Below the pieces are notes generated by a model. It saw nothing but the letters and a program-made list of their open reading frames with translations. It made no database searches and had not been told where the DNA came from. This document shows, one piece after another, positions 55,198 through 63,954 of a stretch of 64,000 nt of DNA. Positions within the stretch are counted from its first letter, which is position 1. Every line of letters starts with the position of its first letter. The stretch comes from Halomonas icarae (GTDB lineage: Bacteria > Pseudomonadota > Gammaproteobacteria > Pseudomonadales > Halomonadaceae): assembly GCF_009901955.1 (NCBI RefSeq), contig NZ_WUTS01000001.1, positions 2,435,745 to 2,499,744 of the forward strand, given 5' to 3'. A program made the position numbers and the translations under genes.

Positions 55198-56253
55198 ATG
55201 TACATCGCCCCGCGTCCTGACGTCAACGACGACCCACTTTTCGCCGTGCGGCTGGCCACTGTCGGTGTGCTGTCCTATATCGCCGTACTGGTGATCAATC
55301 CGACCTTGCCGCCAATCATCGCCGCACTTTCCGTCGGCATGATTGGCGCACAGCGCAAGGCATTCAGCATGGGCAAGGCGATTGGCGGACCGCTCGCCAT
55401 GATCGTGCTGACCTATGCCATGGCATGGCTCGTTCAGGCGCTTCACAGCATGCCGCTCGTCTATATCGGTGTGATGTGGCTGCTGTACTTCGCCGGCTTC
55501 CATGCCATCCTCAAGACCGGCGCACCGGCCGGAATGCTCATCGTCATCGTTACCGTATTGATGTCGGTGATGGGTATGCATGGGGCGGCAACGGTCGAGG
55601 CGATGCGTGTTGGTTTTCTGCAGGCTTCTCTGGTGGCGCTGGTCCTGGCACCACTGGTCTATCTGCTGTTTCCGCCCCGTACCACCGAACAGCACGTGGA
55701 CCGCCCACAAGCGGGTGGCGGCAATGTGGGGGTGGGGGCAGCGATACGAGCCACCATACTGCTGGGCCTGAGCTTCTGGCTGTATGCCGTGATGCAGCCC
55801 TCGGACATGATGATGGCGGTTATCGCCGCGATGGTGCTGGTCTTCCCGACACGAAGGGCTGTGTTCTTCGAAGCCGCACAGCGTATCCGAGCCACGCTCT
55901 ATGGCGGCGCGGTCGCATTGGGGGTGCTGGCACTGTTCACCATGTCGCCGCACCTGCCGATCTTGCTGTGTTTGATCTTTCTTGGCTGCCTGTGGTTGGC
56001 AAGTGGCATGTTGAGCGGACCCCACCCAAGCAATGTCTATCAGTACGCCATATCCGTCGCACTGTCGTTGATCGCCGGCGCACTCTCTACCCAGGACGCA
56101 GGCTATGCCACCTTCACGCGCATCGTGCTCACACTGACCGGCGCATTTACGGCTGCCTTCGCCGTTGCCCTTCTCGACGCCCTGACACGCTGGCAGAAGG
56201 AGCAGTCCGACTCTCCATCGATCGCATGCGCGCAGGCAACGCCACCCCATTGA
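55198..56253 (+). CDS. DUF2955/FUSC-like inner-membrane efflux protein
   Basis: A 351-residue protein with two sets of about five helices: VRLATVGVLSYIAVLVINPTL, PPIIAALSVGMIGAQRKAF, PLAMIVLTYAMAWLV and, in the second half, LLGLSFWLYAVMQPSDMMMAVIAAM. The two-repeat layout and Pro-rich helix ends match DUF2955, related to the fusaric acid resistance (FUSC) family. It is paired with the HlyD protein just upstream; no outer-membrane factor gene is present. The substrate is unknown. Confidence 0.82.
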   Translation: MYIAPRPDVNDDPLFAVRLATVGVLSYIAVLVINPTLPPIIAALSVGMIGAQRKAFSMGKAIGGPLAMIVLTYAMAWLVQALHSMPLVYIGVMWLLYFAGFHAILKTGAPAGMLIVIVTVLMSVMGMHGAATVEAMRVGFLQASLVALVLAPLVYLLFPPRTTEQHVDRPQAGGGNVGVGAAIRATILLGLSFWLYAVMQPSDMMMAVIAAMVLVFPTRRAVFFEAAQRIRATLYGGAVALGVLALFTMSPHLPILLCLIFLGCLWLASGMLSGPHPSNVYQYAISVALSLIAGALSTQDAGYATFTRIVLTLTGAFTAAFAVALLDALTRWQKEQSDSPSIACAQATPPH

Positions 56254-56354
56254 TCCGCTGGTATCCGTTAGCGAACTGGCTCTGAGGGTCGGGTACAGAT
56301 ACGCATAAGACCCTGCATCATTCCAATAGGGATCGATGCCTGCTCACACCTCTC

Positions 56355-57164
56355 TCATGAAGCCACTCGCCAGTAATACATTCCTGATCGCTTTCGAAGA
56401 ATCGTGGCGTGGACATGATTATCGCAGGGCTTTTCCGCCAGTCCGACACACACATGCAACGGCAGCAGGTGCTCCTCCCGGGGGTGGCAGAATCGGGCAT
56501 GGGGGGCGCGATCCCAGTGGATCAGACGCTCGGCTCGCTCCCCCTCCTCGATCTCCACACTGGCACAGGTCTCCTCGAGCCAGTCCTCGAAGGCCTGGTT
56601 GCGGGCCTGGATCTCCGGGGTGTCGGGGGCAAAGAAAGCGCCCATGTTATGGAAGGAGAACCCGGACCCGATCACCAGCAGGTCGTCGACGTCCAGCGCC
56701 TGCAGCGCCTTGCCGATGGCCAGGTGGGTCTCGGCATCCAGGCTGTCGACCAGCGACAGCTGCACGCAGGGGATATCCGCCGCCGGATACATCAGCTTGA
56801 GCGGGACGAACAGCCCGTGGTCGAAGCCCCGCTGATCATCGAGTCGCGCCGAGATCCCGGCCTGCTCCAATGCCTGATGGACCCGCCGCGCCAGTGCCGG
56901 CTCACCCGGGCAGGGATACGTGATCTCGTAGGACTCGGGCGGGAAGCCACCGTAATCGTAGATCAGCGGCGGCTTGGCGCCCGAGGTGATCGTCGGGACC
57001 GCTGCCTCCCAGTGGGCGCTGATGACCAGGATGGCGGAGGGCTTGCGCAGCCAGCCCGCGATCTCCGTGAGCCGCGCCACCATCTCACGGTGGTTGGGAT
57101 CGCCCAGCAGTGGCATCGGGCCGCCACCATGGGAGATGAAGAGTACATCGGTCGTGGTGCTCAT
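56355..57164 (-). CDS. DODA-type extradiol ring-cleavage dioxygenase (class III)
   Basis: A 269-residue LigB-superfamily protein with the metal site spread through the fold: FISHGGGPMPLLGD, VISAHWEAAVPTI, FDHGLFVPLKLMYPAADIPCVQLSL and GSGFSFHNMG, with His in HPREEHLLPLHV near the end. Members open catechol-type rings or form 4,5-seco-DOPA. The ATG at 57164 follows GGAGG at nine bases; a GTG at 57173 is the alternative. It is the last of three leftward genes with GST and DoxX, and its substrate may be a (hydro)quinone or catechol. Confidence 0.88.
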   Translation of the reverse strand: MSTTTDVLFISHGGGPMPLLGDPNHREMVARLTEIAGWLRKPSAILVISAHWEAAVPTITSGAKPPLIYDYGGFPPESYEITYPCPGEPALARRVHQALEQAGISARLDDQRGFDHGLFVPLKLMYPAADIPCVQLSLVDSLDAETHLAIGKALQALDVDDLLVIGSGFSFHNMGAFFAPDTPEIQARNQAFEDWLEETCASVEIEEGERAERLIHWDRAPHARFCHPREEHLLPLHVCVGLAEKPCDNHVHATILRKRSGMYYWRVAS

Positions 57165-57216
57165 CGCGGTCACTCCTCCAGTCAGCTTTCAGCGGACGTG
57201 ACGTCGTCGGTTGACG

Positions 57217-58164
57217 TCAGATCGTGCCGGGGCCTGCCGGCACGATCCCGGTGGGATTCAGGGCCTTGATGGAATAGTACCCCGCCTGGATATGGTCGAG
57301 GCGCACGGTATCGGCGATACCGTCGAGGGCCAGCATCCGGTGCATGTAGGCGTGCAGGCCCGGCATGGCGCGCAGGGTGTTGCGGTTGCACTTGAACAGA
57401 CCATGGTAGGCGGCATCGAAGCGCACCAGGGTCACGAACAGGCGCACATCGGTTTCCGTCAGGCGATCGCCGAAGAGATAGGCGCGCCCATCGGCCAGCC
57501 GGGACTCCAGCTCATCCAGCGCGGCAAACACCTTGCCGTAGGCCTCTTCATAGGCATGCTGGCTGGAGGCGAAGCCGGCCTGATACACGCCGTTGTTCAG
57601 GTCCGTGTACAGATAGGCGTTCAGAGCATCGATCTCGACGGCGAGGTCGTGCGGATAGAAGTCCGGCCCCTGATCCTTGATGCCGGCGAAGGCGCTGTTG
57701 AGCATCCGCACGATATCGGCGGACTCGTTGCTGACGATGGTCCCGGTCTGCTTGTCCCAGAGCACCGGCACCGTGGCGCGACCGGAGACCTGCGGATCGG
57801 CGCGGGTGTAGAGCTCGTGCATGTAGCGCGCGCCGTTCAGCGTGTCCTCGTCGGCGCCGGGATAGCCGCCGAACTGCCAGCCCTGATCGGTCAGCCGGGG
57901 GTTGACGACCGTGACGTCGATAACTCCCTTCAACCCCTTCAGTTCGCGAACCATCAGCGTGCGCGAGGCCCAGGGACAGATATAGGCGACGTAGAGGTGG
58001 TAGCGCCCGGACTCTGCCTTGAAGCCTCCCTTACCGGTGGGACCCGGCGCCCCATCTGGTGTGATCCAGTGGCGAAACGATGAGGTCTGGCGAATGAACC
58101 GCCCCTGCTCATCCTGCGCCTGCACCGGCTGCCAGTTCTCCTGCCAGACACCGTTTACCAGCAT
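57217..58164 (-). CDS. glutathionyl-hydroquinone reductase (YqjG/Xi-class GST)
   Basis: A 315-residue glutathione transferase of the Xi class, which reduces glutathionyl-hydroquinones. The catalytic Cys is in VAYICPWASRTLMVRELKGL; VPVLWDKQTGTIVSNESADI binds glutathione; the C-terminal helical domain has NNGVYQAGFASSQHAYEEA and RLTETDVRLFVTLVRFD. These blocks identify the YqjG family. The start at 58164 is behind AGGAGAACAGGATC. It lies between the dioxygenase and DoxX genes. Confidence 0.94.
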   Translation of the reverse strand: MLVNGVWQENWQPVQAQDEQGRFIRQTSSFRHWITPDGAPGPTGKGGFKAESGRYHLYVAYICPWASRTLMVRELKGLKGVIDVTVVNPRLTDQGWQFGGYPGADEDTLNGARYMHELYTRADPQVSGRATVPVLWDKQTGTIVSNESADIVRMLNSAFAGIKDQGPDFYPHDLAVEIDALNAYLYTDLNNGVYQAGFASSQHAYEEAYGKVFAALDELESRLADGRAYLFGDRLTETDVRLFVTLVRFDAAYHGLFKCNRNTLRAMPGLHAYMHRMLALDGIADTVRLDHIQAGYYSIKALNPTGIVPAGPGTI

Positions 58165-58242
58165 GATCCTGTTCTCCTGTGGTATGGGCACGCCCCTGGG
58201 GGGCGCGCCTGTCAGTCACTGTCGGCGGCATGTGGCGCCCGC

Positions 58243-58725
58243 TTACTGGCCTGAGACCGAGCTCTGGCCGTCTCGTGCATTCTCTAAAGAGTTGAGCAGC
58301 ATATTATCCAGCGCGAGGCGCCCACCGCCCTGAATCGCCAGGGCCGTCGTGGCGGCGAACAGGGTCAGGGCATACTCGTAGCCGTTGTTAGCCATGAACA
58401 GGCCGTTGCCGATATGCACGGCGAAGATCGCCACCAGCATGGTGAAGGCGGATACCAGCGCCGCGGGACGGGTCAGCAGGCCCAGCACCAGCGCCAGCCC
58501 GCCGAAGAACTCGGCGCCACCGGCCAGCAGCGCCATCAGGGTGCCCGGGGCGAGCCCGATGCTGGCCAGCCACTGGGCGGTGCCTTCCAGGCCGTAGCCG
58601 CCGAACCAGCCGAACAGCTTCTGCGCGCCGTGGGTGGCCAGGATCAGCCCGACCGGGACGCGCAGGACCAGGGCGGCCATGCCGCCGCGGGAGTGGAGCA
58701 GGGTCTTCACGAGTGGGTTATTCAT
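58243..58725 (-). CDS. DoxX family membrane protein
   Basis: A 160-residue protein of four helices: LVLRVPVGLILATHGAQKLFGWFGG, LAPGTLMALLAGGAEFFGGLALVLGLL, AALVSAFTMLVAIFAVHIGNG and YALTLFAATTALAIQGGG. This is the common DoxX/YqjF type found with quinone- and thiol-linked stress genes. It is the first gene of the leftward operon and starts 166 bases from the divergent LysR gene. Confidence 0.92.
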   Translation of the reverse strand: MNNPLVKTLLHSRGGMAALVLRVPVGLILATHGAQKLFGWFGGYGLEGTAQWLASIGLAPGTLMALLAGGAEFFGGLALVLGLLTRPAALVSAFTMLVAIFAVHIGNGLFMANNGYEYALTLFAATTALAIQGGGRLALDNMLLNSLENARDGQSSVSGQ

Positions 58726-58837
58726 GATCGTTACCTCGACGCTTTCTTGGGGGGAGAGTGTCCCGAGGGCGCTCCCCCCGGGTGATGACGCCACCCTACT
58801 ATCACCAAAAAGAAAGACTAAGACGGCAATTGTTGCC

Positions 58838-58861
58838 TTATCATCAATGCTATGTTGATAA
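58838..58861. promoter_or_regulatory. LysR-type operator candidate
   Basis: TTATCATCA (58838-58846) and TGTTGATAA (58853-58861) form a 9-bp dyad with one mismatch and a 6-base centre. It lies in the divergent region, 30 bases before the regulator gene and about 113 before doxX, consistent with autoregulation and control of the operon. Confidence 0.55.
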
Positions 58862-58891
58862 TTTGACTTGCCACCTCGCCAGGAGTCCCCG

Positions 58892-59815
58892 ATGGACCGA
58901 CTCGATGCCATGCGCGCCTTCATCAGCGTGGTCAGTGAGGGCAGTTTTACCCGCGCCGCCGAGCGCCTGGAGATGTCGCCGCAGCTGGTGAGCAAGTACG
59001 TGGCCCAGCTCGAGAATCACCTGGGGGTGCGACTGCTGAACCGTACCACCCGCAAGCTCCACCTGACGGAGGCGGGCAGGCGCTATCACCCGCGGGCCCA
59101 GCAGCTTCTGGTCGACCTCGACGACGTGGAGCAGCAGCTCGGCGACCTGCAGACCCAGGCCCGGGGCCTGCTGCGGATCAGCGCGCCGGTCTCCTTCGCG
59201 ACCCGCCACCTGGCGCCGCTGCTCGGCGACTTCCAGCGCGACCATCCCGGCGTCGACATCGACCTGCAGCTGAATGACCGCAAGGTCGACATCGTCGAGG
59301 AGGGCTTCGATATCGCGCTGCGCATCGGCCACCTGAAGAGCTCGTCGCTGATCGCCAAGCGGGTCGCGCCAGTACGCCTGGTGCTGTGTGCCTCGCCCGC
59401 GTACCTGGCACGGCACGGCACGCCCCGGCGACTGGAGGACCTCGAGCCGCATCGCTATCTGCGCTACAGCTACATGGAGCAGGAGGCCGGCGAGTCGATC
59501 TTCCGCTGGTTGCCAGGCCGTGGCCAGCATCCTAGCGGCGACCTGGTCAGCAGCGATTTAGTCAGCAACAACGGCGATGTGCTGGTCGAAGCGGCCGTGG
59601 CCGGTGCCGGCCTCGTCCTGCAGCCCACCTTTATCTCAGGTGCGGCGATCAAGGCTGGCAAGCTGCAGGTCATCCTGCCGGAGTACGAGCCCAAGCCGAT
59701 GTCGCTCTATGTGGTGTATGCCCATCGCCAGTTGCTGGCGAGCAAGGTGCGCTGTTTCGTCGACTTCATGGAGGGCTACTTCGGAGATCCTCCCTTCTGG
59801 GACAAGTTCGACTGA
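58892..59815 (+). CDS. LysR-family transcriptional regulator
   Basis: A 307-residue regulator. The winged helix-turn-helix is MDRLDAMRAFISVVSEGSFTRAAERLEMSPQLVSKYVAQLENHLGV-like, shown by SFTRAAERLEMSPQLVSKYV, and the effector domain has LLRISAPVSFATRHLAPLL and NNGDVLVEAAVAGAGLVLQP. It belongs to the CrgA/AaeR-like branch often divergent from quinone or aldehyde detoxification genes. GGAG lies seven bases before the ATG. Its target is presumably the adjacent doxX-GST-dioxygenase operon. Confidence 0.93.
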   Translation: MDRLDAMRAFISVVSEGSFTRAAERLEMSPQLVSKYVAQLENHLGVRLLNRTTRKLHLTEAGRRYHPRAQQLLVDLDDVEQQLGDLQTQARGLLRISAPVSFATRHLAPLLGDFQRDHPGVDIDLQLNDRKVDIVEEGFDIALRIGHLKSSSLIAKRVAPVRLVLCASPAYLARHGTPRRLEDLEPHRYLRYSYMEQEAGESIFRWLPGRGQHPSGDLVSSDLVSNNGDVLVEAAVAGAGLVLQPTFISGAAIKAGKLQVILPEYEPKPMSLYVVYAHRQLLASKVRCFVDFMEGYFGDPPFWDKFD

Positions 59816-59902
59816 CGCGACATCAACCGCCGCCAAAGTGTCGCGCTTCGCTGTTAGCGACCATCATCAAGTTCTTGATTCAGCGAGTAGCGAAGGAGGA
59901 AG

Positions 59903-60062
59903 GTGTCGATGCTCTGGCTGATCAGGGGCTCTTCGCGACGGCAACTGTGCATGCCACTACTGATCATCGGGCTGAGTGTGGTTGCCTTCGGCACCAACTC
60001 ACCGGAACTGGCGATGAGCCTCAAGGTGGACATTGAGGACCAGGTAGGAATCCGCTTGGGCA
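59903..60062 (+). pseudogene. fragment of a calcium/sodium antiporter gene
   Basis: The frame holds LIRGSSRRQLCMPLLIIG and GLSVVAFGTNSPELAMSLK, matching the first alpha-repeat of the CaCA cation antiporter family, then EDQVGIRLGTN before the similarity ends. Only about 50 of some 320 residues are present. No second repeat or downstream part is found. It sits beside tRNA-Arg and its terminator and is likely a deletion remnant. Confidence 0.65.
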
Positions 60063-60065
60063 CAA

Positions 60066-60100
60066 ACAGAAAAAAGGGCCTGCAGCAGCGCTGCAGGCCC
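60066..60100 (-). terminator. intrinsic terminator of the tRNA-Arg gene
   Basis: GGGCCTGCAG and CTGCAGGCCC form a 10-bp stem with a 5-base loop, and leftward transcription then meets a TTTTTT run (minus strand, 60075-60070). It lies 12 bases after the tRNA. Confidence 0.9.
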
Positions 60101-60111
60101 TTCGATATTCT

Positions 60112-60188
60112 TGGCGCGCCCGGCAGGATTCGAACCTGCGACCTTTGGCTTCGGAGGCCAACACTCTATCCAACTGAGCTACGGGCGC
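60112..60188 (-). tRNA. tRNA-Arg (anticodon CCG)
   Basis: A 77-base cloverleaf on the minus strand: acceptor GCGCCCG/CGGGCGC, D-arm GCTC...GAGT, anticodon stem TTGGC/GCCAA with loop CTCCGAA giving CCG, variable AGGTC, T-arm GCAGG-TTCGAAT-CCTGC, discriminator G and encoded CCA. All stems pair. It reads CGG codons. Confidence 0.97.
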
Positions 60189-60439
60189 CTTGCTCGACGA
60201 CATGGCGGCGAGCGGTCGACATCCTAACCGCCAGGCAGGCCACTGTCCAGCGCAAGGCGTCACGAACGCTTCCATCGCGCTCCGGCATGGAGGACGCTGC
60301 CATTTTCCTGGCGCCAGGGTTGCCGGTATACTGTCGGCAATGACTGCATGATGGCATCTCCTCGGCTGCGTTGCCGATACCGTTCCCGCCGGGCGCTGCC
60401 ACGAACAACTTCCTAAAGGACCGTGAAGAGGTGGTGAGA

Positions 60440-61303
60440 GTGAAATCCAGCAAGCTGATCATGGGGTGTCTGCTCACCCTGGGCCTGACCGCCAGCGCCG
60501 GCACTGCCCTGGCGCAGGACGACGCTGAACGAGAGGCCATCGCCGAGCGCCTGAAGCCGGTGGGCGAGCTTTGTGTCCAGGGCGAAGACTGCGGTACGGC
60601 CAGTGCCAGTGCCGGCGGTGCCAGTAACAGTGCCTCCAGCGGCGGCGATATCGATGGCGCCAGCATCTACAACAGTGTCTGCATGGCTTGTCACGAGACG
60701 GGTGCTGCGGGCGCGCCGGTTCGCGGTGACGAGGCAGCGTGGGGCGACCGTGTAGAGAAGGGCTTCGCCACTCTGCTCGACCACGCCATCAATGGCTTCA
60801 ATGCCATGCCGGCCCGCGGCGGCAACCCCAACCTCTCCGACGACGAGATGCAGGCCGCCGTGGCCCATCTGGTCGAGCCGGTAATGGATGTACCGCAGCT
60901 TGGCGGCGGTGACGAGGCGGCGACCGAAGCGCCGACAGAGGAGACTGCTGCACAGGAGGCACCCGCCGAAGAAGCGTCAGCCGATGACACCGCTACCGAT
61001 GACGCCGCTGCTGATGACGCCGCAGCCGACAATACAGCCACCGACGTCGCCGCCACCGACCTGCCCGGCGCCGACAAGATCGGTACCTGTGTGGCCTGCC
61101 ACGGCCAGGACGGTCACGGCACCGCGCCGATGTATCCAAACCTCGCGGGCCAGAATGTCGCCTATCTGGAAAATGCCCTGAAGGCCTATCGCGACGGTCA
61201 GCGCCAGGGTGGCATGTCGGCGGTCATGACTCCGATGGCGGCATCCCTGTCTGATGAGGACATCACGGACATCGCCAACTACTACAATCAGCAGCCACGC
61301 TAA
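60440..61303 (+). CDS. two-domain cytochrome c (c5-like plus c553-like) with acidic linker
   Basis: A 287-residue exported protein from the GTG at 60440 (GTGs at 60431 and 60434 are alternatives). The signal ends near ALA (residue 26). The first domain has VCMACHETGAAGAPVRGD, a cytochrome c5 pattern with FNAMPARGGNPNLSDDEM. A 50-residue linker of Ala, Thr, Asp and Glu repeats follows. The last domain has GTCVACHGQDGHGTAPMYPNLAGQ and MSAVMTPMAASLSDEDI. It is close to the monoheme cytochrome at 38.0 kb. Both heme sites are intact. It probably acts in the periplasm between bc1 complex and oxidases. Confidence 0.9.
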   Translation: MKSSKLIMGCLLTLGLTASAGTALAQDDAEREAIAERLKPVGELCVQGEDCGTASASAGGASNSASSGGDIDGASIYNSVCMACHETGAAGAPVRGDEAAWGDRVEKGFATLLDHAINGFNAMPARGGNPNLSDDEMQAAVAHLVEPVMDVPQLGGGDEAATEAPTEETAAQEAPAEEASADDTATDDAAADDAAADNTATDVAATDLPGADKIGTCVACHGQDGHGTAPMYPNLAGQNVAYLENALKAYRDGQRQGGMSAVMTPMAASLSDEDITDIANYYNQQPR

Positions 61304-61323
61304 GTCCCTGTCTAAGCCCCTGT

Positions 61324-61370
61324 GCCGACACCACTTTGGAGTGGCATGCTCCCGTCCGAATGGTGTCGGC
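61324..61370. repeat. 10-bp inverted repeat with nested hairpin
   Basis: GCCGACACCA and TGGTGTCGGC are complementary, 27 bases apart. The loop itself can form CCACT-TTGG-AGTGG (overlapping the left arm), so two folds compete. It lies 20 bases after the cytochrome stop, convergent with rep. No T run follows, so it is not a clear terminator. Confidence 0.6.
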
Positions 61371-61402
61371 CAGCAGGAACTTTCCGGCTACGCACTTCAT
61401 GG

Positions 61403-63466
61403 CTAGTCGAGTAGCGAGCGCAGCCCGGCAATAGCACTCTGCCCCCGAGCCTGCTTCTTCTCCGGATCCTCGCGGTCCGGACGCCCCTCCCACTCCAGAT
61501 CCGCCTCGGGCAGCTCGTCGAGGAAGCGACTGGGGGCGCAGTCCATCAGCTCTCCGTAGGTCTTGCGCTGTCGGGCCAAGGTCAGGGTCAGGGTACGCCG
61601 CGCCCGAGTGATGCCCACATAGGCCAGGCGCCGCTCCTCCTCCACCGTGCCCGCCTCGATGGCATTGCGGTGGGGCAGCAGCTCCTCCTCCAGCCCCATC
61701 AGATAGACATGCGGGAACTCGAGGCCCTTGGAGGCGTGCATGGTCAGCAGCTGAACACGGTCGGAATCATCCTCCTCGGCCTGCTGCTCGAGAATATCCC
61801 GCAGCACCAGCCGCGAGATGGCTGCCTCCACGCTGTCGGTTTCGGTCTCCTCGGAGGCCGTACTCTCCTCCGGGTCGGCCTCCATCGACTTCTCCAGCTG
61901 GTCGATCAGGATCCAGACATTGGCCATGCGCCGTTCGGCGATGGTCGGAGCGCTGGCGTTCTGATAGAGCCAGGCCTCGTAATCCATCTCGTGCAACATG
62001 TCGCGAATGGCGGCGATGGCATCGCCGCCATCCATGCGTCGCCGCACGCCGTCGATAAAGTGGGTAAATCGCCCCAGGCGTTCGACCGCCCTGACCGGCA
62101 GCTGCTCGGCCAGGCCGAGCTCATGGCAGGCGGCGAACAGGGCGATGCCTCGCTCATTGGCATAGTTGGCCAACTTCTCCAGGGTACCGGGCCCGATCTC
62201 GCGGCGCGGCACATTGACGATGCGCAGGAAGGCGTTGTCATCGGCCGGATTGATCAGCAGCCGCAGGTAGGCCATGGCATCCTTGATCTCGTTGCGCGAG
62301 AAGAAGGAGGTGCCCCCCGAGAGCTTGTAGGGAATCTGGTAGTGCTGCAGCTTGAGTTCCAGCAGCCGGGCCTGGAAGTTGCCGCGATAGAGCACGGCGA
62401 AATCCCGCCACTCGGCGCGCTCCTTGATGCGACGGGTGAGGATCTCGCTGGCCACGCGATCCGCCTCGGCCTCCTCGTGGCGGTTGACCACCACCCGGAT
62501 CGGCGCGCCCTCGCCCATGTCCGACCACAGGGTCTTCTCGTAGACATGGGGATTGTTGCTGATCAGGGTGTTGGCCGCGCGCAGGATGGTGCCGGTGGAG
62601 CGATAGTTCTGCTCGAGCTTGATCACGTCCAGGCGCGGAAAGTCCTCGCCCAGGGTCACCAGGTTCTCGGGGCGCGCCCCACGCCAGGCGTAGATCGACT
62701 GATCATCGTCGCCCACCACGGTGAAGGTGGCGCGCTCGGCCATCAGCAGCTTGACCAGCTGGTACTGGCTGACGTTGGTGTCCTGATACTCATCCACCAG
62801 CATGTAGTGAATGCGCTTGCGCCAGCGTGCCAGGGCCTCGGGGTCGTCGCGCAGCAACACCACCGGTAGCAGGATCAGGTCGTCGAAGTCCACCGCGTTA
62901 TAGGCCTTGAGGTGGCGGTTGTAAGCCTCATAGACCCGCGCAGCGAACAGCTCATCCTCATCGGCGGCATGCGAGAGCGCCTGGCCCGGCAGTATCAGGT
63001 CGTTCTTCCACTCGGAGATGCGGTGCTGCACGGCATTGATCTGATCGGCGTCGACCTGGGCATCCTTGTGCATCAGGTCGCGCAGCAGCGCCTTGGCATC
63101 CTCTGGGTCGAACAGCGAGAAGCCGGGACGATAGCCCAGCGCCTTGAGCTCGCGGCGGATGATATTGAGCCCCAGGGTATGGAAGGTGGAGACGGTCAAC
63201 CCGTGCCCCTCCTTGCCCTTGAGCATTCCTCCCACCCGCTCCTTCATCTCCCGGGCGGCCTTGTTGGTGAAGGTCACCGCGGCAATGCGTCGGGCACTCA
63301 TGCCGCACACCTGAATCAGGTAGGCGATCTTGGTGGTGATCACGCTGGTCTTGCCGGAACCGGCACCCGCCAGCACCAGGCAGGGGCCGTCGATATAGCG
63401 CACCGCCTCCTGTTGCCGGGGATTGAGGCCGGCGAGACGCTGCTGGATGGTTCTGGGGGCACTCAA
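61403..63466 (-). CDS. rep: ATP-dependent DNA helicase Rep
   Basis: A 687-residue superfamily 1A helicase that removes proteins ahead of replication forks. Motif I is GAGSGKTSV, Ia [69 protein letters not shown] and [14 protein letters not shown]. Overall similarity, [14 protein letters not shown] at the start and length favour Rep over UvrD. Its start overlaps the trmL stop by four bases. Confidence 0.94.
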   Translation of the reverse strand: MSAPRTIQQRLAGLNPRQQEAVRYIDGPCLVLAGAGSGKTSVITTKIAYLIQVCGMSARRIAAVTFTNKAAREMKERVGGMLKGKEGHGLTVSTFHTLGLNIIRRELKALGYRPGFSLFDPEDAKALLRDLMHKDAQVDADQINAVQHRISEWKNDLILPGQALSHAADEDELFAARVYEAYNRHLKAYNAVDFDDLILLPVVLLRDDPEALARWRKRIHYMLVDEYQDTNVSQYQLVKLLMAERATFTVVGDDDQSIYAWRGARPENLVTLGEDFPRLDVIKLEQNYRSTGTILRAANTLISNNPHVYEKTLWSDMGEGAPIRVVVNRHEEAEADRVASEILTRRIKERAEWRDFAVLYRGNFQARLLELKLQHYQIPYKLSGGTSFFSRNEIKDAMAYLRLLINPADDNAFLRIVNVPRREIGPGTLEKLANYANERGIALFAACHELGLAEQLPVRAVERLGRFTHFIDGVRRRMDGGDAIAAIRDMLHEMDYEAWLYQNASAPTIAERRMANVWILIDQLEKSMEADPEESTASEETETDSVEAAISRLVLRDILEQQAEEDDSDRVQLLTMHASKGLEFPHVYLMGLEEELLPHRNAIEAGTVEEERRLAYVGITRARRTLTLTLARQRKTYGELMDCAPSRFLDELPEADLEWEGRPDREDPEKKQARGQSAIAGLRSLLD

Positions 63467-63954
63467 GGGTCGAGCCTCGTGGTATCTATACTTGCCGCAC
63501 CGCCGAAACCCAATTGCCGCCAGGCTTCATAGACCAGCACCGCACAGGCATTGGAGAGATTGAGACTACGGCTGTCGGGCCGCATGGGGATGCGCAGCCG
63601 CTGCGCCTCGGGCAGGGCATCGAGCATCTCCTGAGGCAAGCCACGGGTCTCGGGACCAAACACCAGGGCGTCACCGACCCGGTAGTCGGACTCATGGTAG
63701 CCACGCCGCCCACGCGTCGATACCGCAAAGACCCGCATCGGCTTGGCAGACTCAAGGTAGGCCTGCCAATCAGGATGCACGCCTACCGCTGCCCACTCAT
63801 GATAATCGAGACCGGCGCGACGCAGGCGCTTGTCATCGAGTTCGAACCCCAGTGGCTCGATCAGATGCAGGCGAAAGCCGGTATTGGCGCACAGTCGGAT
63901 CAGGTTTCCGGTATTGGGCGGAATCTCGGGCTGGAACAGAACGACATCAAGCAT
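63463..63954 (-). CDS. trmL: tRNA (cytidine/uridine-34-2'-O)-methyltransferase TrmL
   Basis: SPOUT methyltransferase that modifies the wobble base of two leucine tRNAs. The product is 163 residues. [36 protein letters not shown] and [24 protein letters not shown] are the knot motifs. It is transcribed leftward and coupled to rep. The ATG at 63954 is the first start in frame with similarity. Confidence 0.96.
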   Translation of the reverse strand: MLDVVLFQPEIPPNTGNLIRLCANTGFRLHLIEPLGFELDDKRLRRAGLDYHEWAAVGVHPDWQAYLESAKPMRVFAVSTRGRRGYHESDYRVGDALVFGPETRGLPQEMLDALPEAQRLRIPMRPDSRSLNLSNACAVLVYEAWRQLGFGGAASIDTTRLDP

